64,000 nt of DNA from JBEBSD01 sp040394475 (GTDB lineage Bacteria; Bacteroidota; Bacteroidia; Cytophagales; Spirosomataceae): NCBI GenBank assembly GCA_040394475.1, contig JBEBSD010000005.1, positions 98,271 through 162,270 on the forward strand, given 5' to 3'. The notes below the pieces were generated by a model, which worked only from the letters and a program-made list of their open reading frames with translations, was not told the DNA's origin and ran no database searches. The stretch's first letter is position 1. Every line of letters starts with the position of its first letter. Shown here in pieces: positions 26,397-35,059 of the stretch. Made by a program: the position numbers and the translations under genes.

Positions 26397-27887
26397 TTAA
26401 TACCCCTTGTTTTGTATGAGATTGGTGTTATTCCTGATTTCAGCAGACGGGATGGGGAATAATAACTCCCTTTCCGTCAGGGTTGCACCATATGGAAATT
26501 TATGTCCCACATAGTCATCGAATGTCCCGGCGGCAAAATTGTATGCCTTCCGGGTCCTTGCCATGTCGAACCAGATTTTATTTTCAAAACAGAGTTCGTG
26601 CATGCGTTCCAACCAGATAGCTTCTCGCAACTGTAGCTGGTTTAAGTTGGAAAGGTCTGGGAGCTCAGCTCTTTTCCTGATCTGGTTGACGCTGGCATAC
26701 GCTTCCGCCGTGGGGCCTGACACCTCATTAGAGGCCTCGGCATAAGTCAATAACACTTCGGCAAACCGGATGACGGACCAATTTAAACCCGTACGGATTT
26801 TGCTGGTATGAGCTTCCTCGTCAAAAAATTTGAAGATAAAATGCCCGCCTAAATTAATTGACTTGCTTCTGTCTGCCGCCAGCGTAAACGTGGTGTAAAA
26901 AAACTCCTTTTCACGAATCCTTTTATCTGCCGCATCATAGGATTCTATAAACTCTTTTTGCGCATAAATCGCACCTATTTCACTGGAAAATAACGATATA
27001 TTACGCTTATAAGGTACAATTGCAGATTGCAGTGCATTGGAAGGTTGCTCCAACTCGTTGAACTGGATCATATAGATATGTTCGCCCTTATTGTCGGTAC
27101 TTTTATCATGCAGGCTGTTATAGCTTTCGAAAAGGTAGAACTGATTGGAAACAATGACTTCTTCCGCCTTGTCTCTGGCCAATTTGTAGTACTCGATGCC
27201 TTTGTTCAACGGAAACCCGGCCATTGTGAGATAGACCGTCGACAACAATGATTTAACAGCTCCAAGCGATGCACGACCACTTTCATCTTTAAAAGGCAAC
27301 CCTGATGTTTCTGCTTCCAGTAAGTCTTTTACGATAAAATCATAGATAGCTTCCAGCGAAGCCTGGGAGGGATAGAGCTCCGGTGAGGCCAGATCGATGC
27401 TTTTGTCCAGCAACGGTACGCTGCCGAAGAGCCTGACCAGGTTAAAGTAGTAGTAAGCACGAAGGAAATGCGCCTGCCCCAGCAGATTTCGCTTTCTTTC
27501 AGGATCCATTTCGATACCCGGAATCCTGGTGATCGCTACATTTGCATTCGCGATACCCCGGTAGTGGCTATCCCAGTAGGTTTTGCTGTAGCTGTTGTCT
27601 GCGGAATTATTCAAATTACGGATTAAATAATTGGGCGGATCCCCCAGTTCGGTATTGGCCGTTCCGGTTTGAAATTCGGTCATCATCCAGGCCGAACCCA
27701 TGATTTGTGCAAGGTCCGCATAAATCGCTGTAACAGCGCTTTCAGCATGTCCGGGCTGTGTATAATAATTACCGTCATTGAAATTGGACGGGTCTTTTTT
27801 AGTCAGAAAATCTTCACACGAAGTCGCCCATAGTGTCAGAGACCCGTAGACAGTTACCAGAAGTATTTTTTTCAGAAATGCTTTCAT
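26397..27887 (-). CDS. SusD/RagB family outer-membrane lipoprotein (locus 2)
   Basis: 496 residues with lipobox ATSC (Cys24) followed by EDFLTKKDPSNFNDGNYY, the standard SusD opening. TPR-like SusD features follow: AESAVTAIYADLAQIMGSAW, AHFLRAYYYFNLVRLFG, ASLGAVKSLLSTVYLTMAGF, and the diagnostic C-terminal WLERMHELCFENKIWFDMAR with LFPIPSAEIRNN. It should cap the SusC-type barrel encoded upstream (21 bp away). Followed by a phosphoesterase gene. Confidence 0.95.
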   Translation of the reverse strand: MKAFLKKILLVTVYGSLTLWATSCEDFLTKKDPSNFNDGNYYTQPGHAESAVTAIYADLAQIMGSAWMMTEFQTGTANTELGDPPNYLIRNLNNSADNSYSKTYWDSHYRGIANANVAITRIPGIEMDPERKRNLLGQAHFLRAYYYFNLVRLFGSVPLLDKSIDLASPELYPSQASLEAIYDFIVKDLLEAETSGLPFKDESGRASLGAVKSLLSTVYLTMAGFPLNKGIEYYKLARDKAEEVIVSNQFYLFESYNSLHDKSTDNKGEHIYMIQFNELEQPSNALQSAIVPYKRNISLFSSEIGAIYAQKEFIESYDAADKRIREKEFFYTTFTLAADRSKSINLGGHFIFKFFDEEAHTSKIRTGLNWSVIRFAEVLLTYAEASNEVSGPTAEAYASVNQIRKRAELPDLSNLNQLQLREAIWLERMHELCFENKIWFDMARTRKAYNFAAGTFDDYVGHKFPYGATLTERELLFPIPSAEIRNNTNLIQNKGY

Positions 27888-27908
27888 ATCCGAATAATTA
27901 TAAGGTGA

Positions 27909-30900
27909 TTAGAGAGAAATGTTTAAGCCTACCGTGAAAACACGTGGTTTCGGGTAGGAGTAAAAGTCCATTCCCTGGGCAAATTGATTGGCGCTTGTGG
28001 AAACCTCCGGATCATACCCCGGATATTTTGTAAAAAGCAGGAAATTCTGGGCCGAGGCATATAACCGCAATTTATTCAACCTTAATTTGTTAACCTGCTC
28101 CTGAGGGAAATTGTAGGCAATTACGAGATTCCTTCCTCTGATAAATGATCCGTCATGTATTCTATCGGACGAGAATGAGCGGTTGTACCCGGCAGCAATG
28201 GGACGTAATTCGGCGATATTGGTATTTTGATTATCGGGTGTCCACGCGTCTAAAACCGAAGCAAAAACATTGGTAATGCCCTGCCGGTCTTCCGTGGTAC
28301 TTTTGGTCATAAACGAAACATCGTTTCCGAGCATAAATTGGAAATCAAGAATTACATCGACGTTTTTGTACGAAATGTTATTAATAAAGGAACCATATGA
28401 TTTGGGAGAACCATTTCCAATAATAACACGGTCTAAATCATTGATGATGCCGTCCTGATTGACGTCTTTATATTTTTTGTCGCCCGGGCGCAGAAAGAAT
28501 TTTCCGGCTTCCTCCTCCTCGCTCGATTGCCAGGTACCTAAACTCACCAGGCCAAAAAACGAATTGACCGGCTCGTTTTCCCTTACGATACTTGCGCCGT
28601 CTATATTGGATCCCGAGATGATGTCAGATCCCCCTGTCAGTTTAAGAACGCGGTTTTTATTAACGGAGAAATTGAAGGTTGTATTCCAGGAGAAATTGGT
28701 ACGGCTTATATTATGGGTGTTTAACGTGAACTCAACACCTTCATTTTTCATACTGCCTACGTTTTTGACGACGGAGGAATATCCGCTGGATGTCGGTACC
28801 GGTGCGCTTAATAACATGTTGTCCGACAGGCGTTTGTAAATGTCAGCTTCGATCATAATCGTGTTTTTAAAAAGGCCGATTTCAATACCTGCATCAAACT
28901 GACTGTTTTTCTCCCATTGCAAGGTGGGATTGGCCATCCGGCTGATCCCGACCCCTATCGTTCTGGCCCCGTTCAATATCGCGTTATAGCTTCCTAACCC
29001 GGCCACACTTTGATAGTTTGGGATTTCCGAGTTGCCTGTCATGCCAAAACTTGTGCGAATTTTTAAGGCGGAAATGTGCTCATTCCCCTGAAGAAATGAT
29101 TCTTCCGAAATTTTCCAACCTAATGCAGCTGAAGGGAAGAATGCAAATTGCTTTTCCGTTCCGAACTTGGACGAACCGTCGATGCGTCCGGTAAGCGTTA
29201 TCAGATACCGGTTGTTCAGCGTATAATTGACGCGCCCGAAATAGGAATTCAGGCTGTATGAACTTGCGCCCGATGTAGAGGGTCTGGGATTGGAGCCGAA
29301 TCCTAAATTATTGTACATAGGGTAGTCGTCCGAAAATCCCTGACTTTGGGATACGGACGAAAAGTAATCCACATTTTGCCATGCCATCCCCAGCATGCCG
29401 GATACGGAATGAATATCCGAGAATGTCTTTATGTAATTGAGCTGATTTTCAAATTGCCAGGAATCATGCTTTTGGTTGCTGATGGAAGCGACGCCATTCT
29501 GGTCCCTGGAAACGTATTTAAGGTTTCCGCCGGCATAATAATTTACCTGCTGGTTGATAATATTAACGCCGAGAGATGATCTGAAATCCAAACCGTCCAT
29601 CAATTTTATGTTGATAAAAGCGTTCCCCAGAAGCGTTTGTGTCTTGGGTAGGTATAACCGCTCGCTTACCAGGTTGGAATAAGTAGCCCCGCCCTCCATT
29701 CCGGGATAATCTTCAGCGCTTCCCCATTCGCCGTTCGGATAGTTAACCGGGACAATCGGCAAGGCTTGCAGAACAGTTCTCATAGGAATAATACCTCCCT
29801 CACCGATCGGATCGATTTGGTTTTCATTTTGTAGATTAAAGCTCACCGATCCCCCCGCCGTCAGCCAGCTGGTTACCTTATTTTCCAGTACGAATCGTGC
29901 AGAATACCTTTTTAGCCACGATTCCTTCATGATGCCGGATTCGTTCCGATAGCCTAAAAACAGGCCATAATTGCCGTCTTTGTTGCCACCGGTGAACGAC
30001 AGGTTATGGCTTTGAGTCTGGGCGATCTGTGTTGCCTCTTTTTGCCAGTCGGTATCGTATTTTGGTTTGCCGTTTTCATCGAACAGCAGCGGATCGTTTC
30101 TTTTCAGTTTTGGATCCGTGTACTTTCCCTGAGCCCAGCCAACAGGATCATATTTTTGCGCATTTACGTACTGGATGTCCTCTACTCGGAGAAATTCCTC
30201 AGCATTTAGCAGATCCAGCTTTCTTGGGAGCGTCCCAAAACTCATATACGTGTCGTAACTGGCCCTGTTTCCCAGAGCGTTCCCTCCCTTTGTAGTCACC
30301 AGAATGACGCCATTTGCACCACGTGCGCCATAGATAGCGGTTGCCGATGCATCCTTCAATACTTCAATGGAGGCGATGTTTCCCGGATCAATATAATCGA
30401 TCGGTGTGCTTCCGTTTGCAAGTCCGGCAACATTCAAAATAACACCGTCAATAATGTACAAGGGATTGTTAGCAACGCTAACGGATGTATTACCACGGAT
30501 CCGGATGTTGGCTCTGCCTCCCGGCCGGCCGGAATTTACGGATACCTCTACCCCTGCAAGCCTGCCGCCCAACGCCTGGTTAAGAGAAGTACTGGGCCGT
30601 TCCGAAATAACATCTCCTTTTATAGTTCCGACAGAACCGGTTAAATCGGATTTTTTGACGGCGCCATACCCAACGACTACGATCTCATCCAGCGATTTGG
30701 TGTCTCCTTTTAAGACTACATCAATCGTAGATTGGGCGCCTGCAATGATTTCCTGTGAAGTAAATCCGATGAAGGAAAAGACCAGAACGGTCTCCTCGCC
30801 GGGGATGGTAATTGCATACTCTCCATTGGGATCGGTAACTGTTCCCTGCTGCGTACCCTTTACCAGCACATTCACGCCCGGAAGTCCTTCTCCTTTTTCG

Positions 30901-31382
30901 TCCGTTACTTTTCCCTTTACCTGCTGAACGATGTCAATGGTTTCGGGAAAGAGGTCGGGGATGCGGGAAGCAGGCTTGGTCTGATGAAGCTGCTCCGGAA
31001 TTTTAAAAATCAGGATCGTGTTACTGGCTCCCTCCTTAAAGGTCAGGCCGGTACCCTTCAACACTTCCTGAAGGGTTTGGGCGACCGACCGGTTTTCCCG
31101 CGGAAGGTTGATGTCGCGGTAAGGCGCCACCTGTTCGAGGGCATAGGCCATCCGGAAACCGGCGATGGTCCCGACCTTATTGAGGGTGTTCCGTAAGGAG
31201 GCGTTGCGGACCTCAAAGGTTATTTTTTTCTCCAGTATGTTTTGGCCATGTCCCGGCCGTGCAATAAGCAGTTGGGCAGAGCATAGTACGAATGTGAAAA
31301 TACAGGCGCTTATCCTCATAATCAGCAGGATTTGTTGCGACCCACGGGGGAGCCTTTTGCAAACGGCAATAAAATTTTGCAT
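27909..31382 (-). CDS. SusC/RagA TonB-dependent transporter with STN domain (locus 2)
   Basis: 1157 residues. A signal peptide (MRISACIFTFVLCSAQLLIA region) is followed by an STN domain (EVRNASLRNTLNKVGTIAGF). The carboxypeptidase-like sandwich is GKVTDEKGEGLPGVNVLVKG. The plug runs from SLDEIVVVGYGAVKKSDLTG to VLKDASATAIYGARGANGVI. The barrel ends RVFTVGLNISL. The STN domain implies signalling to the FecR/sigma pair immediately upstream. It is an outer-membrane importer paired with the downstream SusD. Coding sequence here is more AT-rich than locus 1. Confidence 0.95.
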   Translation of the reverse strand: MQNFIAVCKRLPRGSQQILLIMRISACIFTFVLCSAQLLIARPGHGQNILEKKITFEVRNASLRNTLNKVGTIAGFRMAYALEQVAPYRDINLPRENRSVAQTLQEVLKGTGLTFKEGASNTILIFKIPEQLHQTKPASRIPDLFPETIDIVQQVKGKVTDEKGEGLPGVNVLVKGTQQGTVTDPNGEYAITIPGEETVLVFSFIGFTSQEIIAGAQSTIDVVLKGDTKSLDEIVVVGYGAVKKSDLTGSVGTIKGDVISERPSTSLNQALGGRLAGVEVSVNSGRPGGRANIRIRGNTSVSVANNPLYIIDGVILNVAGLANGSTPIDYIDPGNIASIEVLKDASATAIYGARGANGVILVTTKGGNALGNRASYDTYMSFGTLPRKLDLLNAEEFLRVEDIQYVNAQKYDPVGWAQGKYTDPKLKRNDPLLFDENGKPKYDTDWQKEATQIAQTQSHNLSFTGGNKDGNYGLFLGYRNESGIMKESWLKRYSARFVLENKVTSWLTAGGSVSFNLQNENQIDPIGEGGIIPMRTVLQALPIVPVNYPNGEWGSAEDYPGMEGGATYSNLVSERLYLPKTQTLLGNAFINIKLMDGLDFRSSLGVNIINQQVNYYAGGNLKYVSRDQNGVASISNQKHDSWQFENQLNYIKTFSDIHSVSGMLGMAWQNVDYFSSVSQSQGFSDDYPMYNNLGFGSNPRPSTSGASSYSLNSYFGRVNYTLNNRYLITLTGRIDGSSKFGTEKQFAFFPSAALGWKISEESFLQGNEHISALKIRTSFGMTGNSEIPNYQSVAGLGSYNAILNGARTIGVGISRMANPTLQWEKNSQFDAGIEIGLFKNTIMIEADIYKRLSDNMLLSAPVPTSSGYSSVVKNVGSMKNEGVEFTLNTHNISRTNFSWNTTFNFSVNKNRVLKLTGGSDIISGSNIDGASIVRENEPVNSFFGLVSLGTWQSSEEEEAGKFFLRPGDKKYKDVNQDGIINDLDRVIIGNGSPKSYGSFINNISYKNVDVILDFQFMLGNDVSFMTKSTTEDRQGITNVFASVLDAWTPDNQNTNIAELRPIAAGYNRSFSSDRIHDGSFIRGRNLVIAYNFPQEQVNKLRLNKLRLYASAQNFLLFTKYPGYDPEVSTSANQFAQGMDFYSYPKPRVFTVGLNISL

Positions 31383-31516
31383 AACTTGCGGTAAGTTTGA
31401 AATGTTAAACGATAATGTCTCAGACGCTAAACCCCTTTTGGCTTTCCAGGGCAGAGGGGTTTATTTTGTATACAGGGCTCCAGGCCCTGGCAGCAGTTAC
31501 GTTTTCATGTTTTTGT

Positions 31517-31555
31517 TGGGGTTAGGAGTAATGTTTGGGTTAGGAGTAAAGGTTT
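31517..31555. repeat. Short tandem repeat GGGTTAGGAGTAA
   Basis: Two copies of GGGTTAGGAGTAAnGTTT in tandem between the FecR and SusC genes of locus 2. They are related in wording to the TTAGG-rich half of the dispersed intergenic repeats. Confidence 0.55.
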
Positions 31556-31582
31556 TTGACTTCAGGACGCTTTGCCGACGAC

Positions 31583-32620
31583 TTACTGACAGCCATTGCC
31601 GTCGATGGTGATTTGCTTGTCCAGTTCAACCCGGTAGGTTGCGTTGCGGATGGTACACAAGGTCTCCAGCACGTTATCCAGCGTTTCGGTGCCGCTGAAC
31701 GTCACGACGGTCAGGCACTGCCGCAGGTCGGAATTTTCAAATTGGATGCGGGCGCCGTATCGTTTTTCAAGGACCTGTGCAATGGTTTCAAACGAAACCC
31801 CGTCAAATTCCATGTCGGTACGGGTCCAGTCCGTCGCTTTCCGGATATCGGCTCTTTCCGCAACCGGATCGGAACCTTCCTTGCTGTAAGTCACCTGCTG
31901 GTCCTGGGTCAGTACGGCCACTACTTCGCCAGCCGCATCTTCCACGCGTACTTTTCCCTTTGCGACAGACACGACGATCGCGTCCTGTTCCGGATAGGCC
32001 CTGATGTTAAAAGCGGTTCCGAGTACAACGGTTTTTACGTTTCCGGTATGGATGATAAAGCGCCGGGCTTCGTCGCTGCCCGGAATGTGCCGGATGTCGA
32101 AATAGGCTTCCCCCGTCAGCCTGACCTCCCGGGCCTCGTCGTGAAAGGTGGCAGGATACTGCAGAGTACTGCCTTCCTTTAGAATAACCGAGCTGCCGTC
32201 GGGCAGGGTCAGGTTCCGGATATACGCCGCCGGCACGGCGGGGTCTGTTACCACGGCTACAGGTTCCGGGCGGTTTGGTGAAAGCTTCCAGACAGCTGCG
32301 CCGGCAGCGAACACTACCAGGGCAACGCAGGCCGCTGCAAACCAGTTTCTCCGGAAGAGAGGCATCCGGCGGACAGGTTTCCCGAAAGACGTTTTGTCGA
32401 CGGCAAGAATACGGGAGAGAAGCTCCTGCCGGTGATCGTCGCTCGTTTCTATCCTGAACGGTGCGGTTCGTGTTTCCTGTTCCAGCAACTGCACCAGGAC
32501 TTCCTGGATGCCCGATTCATCTCCATCTTCAGCAAATCCACGCAGTTCCTCCCGTTCATCGGAGGTGAGCTTGTCATGAATGTATTGTTCGAGTAAATAG
32601 GCAATGCGCTTTTGTTTCAT
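31583..32620 (-). CDS. FecR family anti-sigma factor (locus 2)
   Basis: 345 residues from MKQKRIAYLLEQYIHDKLTS, the usual FecR opening; ten extra codons upstream are in frame but unlikely. A membrane segment (WFAAACVALVVFAAGAAVW) divides the cytoplasmic sigma-binding part from the periplasmic FecR domain (LTLPDGSSVILKEGSTLQYP, VRLTGEAYFDI, VLGTAFNIRAYPE). The C-terminus (MEFDGVSFETIAQVLEKRYG, FSGTETLDNVLETLC) is the STN-contacting part. It is located between the sigma and SusC genes, all on the minus strand, which supports a sigma/anti-sigma/transporter signalling chain. Confidence 0.94.
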   Translation of the reverse strand: MKQKRIAYLLEQYIHDKLTSDEREELRGFAEDGDESGIQEVLVQLLEQETRTAPFRIETSDDHRQELLSRILAVDKTSFGKPVRRMPLFRRNWFAAACVALVVFAAGAAVWKLSPNRPEPVAVVTDPAVPAAYIRNLTLPDGSSVILKEGSTLQYPATFHDEAREVRLTGEAYFDIRHIPGSDEARRFIIHTGNVKTVVLGTAFNIRAYPEQDAIVVSVAKGKVRVEDAAGEVVAVLTQDQQVTYSKEGSDPVAERADIRKATDWTRTDMEFDGVSFETIAQVLEKRYGARIQFENSDLRQCLTVVTFSGTETLDNVLETLCTIRNATYRVELDKQITIDGNGCQ

Positions 32621-32721
32621 CTTTCGCAAGGGTTGGCAAATCGGTAGCACGACAGGTGGCTACCCTATCCGTCTCTATAGAAGCAGAAAAAAAGACAACG
32701 TACTATCGGGCAGGTGCAGTT

Positions 32722-33342
32722 TTAAACTTTTTTCAGAAAAAGCAGGAAAATCAGCAGGAAATCGAAGCCTGCCCGCACCAGGTAAAAACGTATTTCCTTC
32801 AGGCAGAGGGTCAGGACGTTTTTTACGGTACTGACCGATAAGGAAAGCTGCTCCGCGATTTCCGAGGGTTTCAGACCTTCGTCCCGGCTCATCCGGTAAA
32901 TCCGTTTCCGTTGGGCGGGCATCTGGTTGACGGCAGCGGTAATAGCGCGGCTGATTTCCTCCAACTGTACTTTGTCGAGGGGCGTGGCGCCTGTCGGCTC
33001 GGGAAATTCATGGGAATCGCTGAGACCTGTCAGGTTTTTCCTGTCCGACAGGTTTTTTCGCAGGAAAGAAAGGCATTCCCGGGAAGCAACCTTGTAAATC
33101 CAGGCATTGATGTGTTCGATTTCCTGAATTTTGTCGCGGTAGAGCCACACCCGAACGAAGATATCCTGCAAAACTTCTTCGGCATCGGGAACCGATTTGG
33201 TGAACTTTAGCACATAGGGCCGGAGCAGCGTATAGAAGTGATCGAAAAACAGCGCATAGGCACGCTCATCTCCTTCGGAAATGCGTTGAAGCAGTTCCCG
33301 GTGGTCGGGAAGCGTTTTCAGGCCGCCAGGTTTCTCCATCAT
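32722..33342 (-). CDS. ECF RNA polymerase sigma factor (locus 2)
   Basis: 206 residues. Region 2: GDERAYALFFDHFYTLLRPY, DAEEVLQDIFVRVWLYRDKI, INAWIYKVASRECLSFLRKN. Region 4: MPAQRKRIYRMSRDEGLKPS then EIAEQLSLSVSTVKNVL. The C-terminus ends with an unusual hydrophobic tail (FDFLLIFLLFLKKV) after the helix-turn-helix; it could be a membrane-associating tail of the kind seen in some Bacteroidota ECF factors. It is expected to activate the FecR/SusC/SusD genes downstream, 101 bp from the FecR start. Confidence 0.92.
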   Translation of the reverse strand: MMEKPGGLKTLPDHRELLQRISEGDERAYALFFDHFYTLLRPYVLKFTKSVPDAEEVLQDIFVRVWLYRDKIQEIEHINAWIYKVASRECLSFLRKNLSDRKNLTGLSDSHEFPEPTGATPLDKVQLEEISRAITAAVNQMPAQRKRIYRMSRDEGLKPSEIAEQLSLSVSTVKNVLTLCLKEIRFYLVRAGFDFLLIFLLFLKKV

Positions 33343-33487
33343 TCGTAACAGCTCGGGAATGTATCCCGCAAATTAACAATGAATTTTCTTTATAAACTCC
33401 GGGAAACGGGAAAACCTGGTTCAGAGAGAGTAAGAGCTGAGAAAACGGGGGCGGACTCCGGGAGTCTGGCAAGCCGGAACGTTCCGG

Positions 33488-35059
33488 TCAGGCATACCGT
33501 ACGTAAAAGTATAGTACCATCAGGGTCACCAGGGCCCACCATATAAACGGGTTCCGCAGCCCTCGTTGCTGTTCCCGTTCATGGGGCAGCAGGGAGAGGC
33601 TTGCGCGATTCCAGATCAATCCCTCGAGTTCGGCCGCCGGTTTGGGTGTGGTTACCAGGCTGACGGCTATACAGCCGGCGATGCAAATCCAGAATACGAT
33701 CCCTGTACGGTTAAAGAAGGGCATCTCAGGGAAGAGATATTCCAGCAACAGGGAAAGGGGAATGGTCAGGAGACCGGCCGTTAAGGCCCCTGCCTCCGTT
33801 GTTTTTTTCCACAGAATACCCAGCAAAAACATGGTCGCAATTCCCGGGGTGAACAACCCGTAGGCATTCATTAAGTAAATAAAGATGGGCTTCTCTGAAT
33901 AATTCATCAGGATTATCGTGCACAGAATCCCCAGTACAATGATGACGATACCGGAAAGCCGGCCAAAACGAACCGCCTGCTTTTCGGTAGCCGCTTTTCT
34001 GAAGAACGTCAGGTAAACATCAACGGTGAGGATAGTCGTACAGGAATTAATAGCCCCCGACAGGTGCGACATGACAGCGGCAATCAGACCGGCCATCACC
34101 AATCCGATTAAGCCGGAAGGGAGCAACATTTTAACCAGCGTCGGGAACAGGAGATCCGGTTTTTCCAGCTCAGGTACGATTTTATGAGCGACCAGGGCAG
34201 GCAGGGTAATGATAAGCGGTACTAAAAATTTCAGGTAATCCCCGAAAACGACTCCCATGCGTGCATGCCATTCATTTTTGGCCGCCAGTACACGCTGTAC
34301 GATAAACTGGTTGGTCGCACAATAGAATACGCTGATACAGAGCGTACCGCCCAGGTACATGGTCCAGGGGAAATCCGGATCATCGGCAGGGAGAAACAAA
34401 TGCCAGTCCTTTGTGGTTTCCAGTAGCGTGTCGATCCCGCCGGCGGCATTCATGGTCGCCACCGTTAAAATGGCTCCGCCAATGACCAGGATCCCCAGCT
34501 GGAGCATTTCTGTCCAGATCACGGCTCTCAAACCGCCTGCTATCGTATAGACTCCTGTCAATAGGGCCAGGGTAAGAATGCTTACAAAAACCGGGATATC
34601 CAGCAGCGAATGCAAGGCGAGGGCTCCCAGGTAGAGCACCGCACTTATTTCTACGAACACATAGGTGAGCAGGATAAGGAAGGCATACGTGGCCCTTGAA
34701 GAGGCCCCGAACCTTTTTTGCAGGAATTGAGGGACGGTATAAAAGCCGTTGCGGATGTAAAAAGGCAGAAATATCCAGAGGAGGGCATTGAAGCCGATCA
34801 GGATGGCGCCCCACTCCATGGCAATCACCACAAAGCCCCGGTCGTAAGCGGCTCCCATGGCCCCGACGAGATGATGGCTGCTGATATTCGAAGCAATAAT
34901 ACTGCCTCCGATCATCCACCACGGGAGCTTGTCTCCCGCCAGGAAGTAATCGCGCTTGGTCTGCTTGCCTTTTCGGGAGGCATAAAGGCCTACCAACAGT
35001 ACGCCTGCGATATAGAGCAGGAAAATACCGAGATCAAGTGTGGAAAGGTCGATGTTCAT
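33488..35059 (-). CDS. Sodium:solute symporter (SSS family, SLC5-like)
   Basis: 523 residues with about 13-14 hydrophobic segments. Family landmarks include YFLAGDKLPWWMIGGSIIAS, the first half of the SSS signature SNISSHHLVGAMGAAYDRGF, and ISPxx-type segments near GVYTIAGGLRAVIWTEMLQ (the GGLxAVxWTDxxQ motif). These inner-membrane proteins use the sodium gradient to import sugars, polyols, amino acids or vitamins. The gene overlaps the upstream ceramidase-fold gene by 4 bp (ATGA-type), so the two are translationally coupled. The symporter probably imports the product or substrate of this cluster (inference); the actual solute is unknown. Confidence 0.92.
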   Translation of the reverse strand: MNIDLSTLDLGIFLLYIAGVLLVGLYASRKGKQTKRDYFLAGDKLPWWMIGGSIIASNISSHHLVGAMGAAYDRGFVVIAMEWGAILIGFNALLWIFLPFYIRNGFYTVPQFLQKRFGASSRATYAFLILLTYVFVEISAVLYLGALALHSLLDIPVFVSILTLALLTGVYTIAGGLRAVIWTEMLQLGILVIGGAILTVATMNAAGGIDTLLETTKDWHLFLPADDPDFPWTMYLGGTLCISVFYCATNQFIVQRVLAAKNEWHARMGVVFGDYLKFLVPLIITLPALVAHKIVPELEKPDLLFPTLVKMLLPSGLIGLVMAGLIAAVMSHLSGAINSCTTILTVDVYLTFFRKAATEKQAVRFGRLSGIVIIVLGILCTIILMNYSEKPIFIYLMNAYGLFTPGIATMFLLGILWKKTTEAGALTAGLLTIPLSLLLEYLFPEMPFFNRTGIVFWICIAGCIAVSLVTTPKPAAELEGLIWNRASLSLLPHEREQQRGLRNPFIWWALVTLMVLYFYVRYA

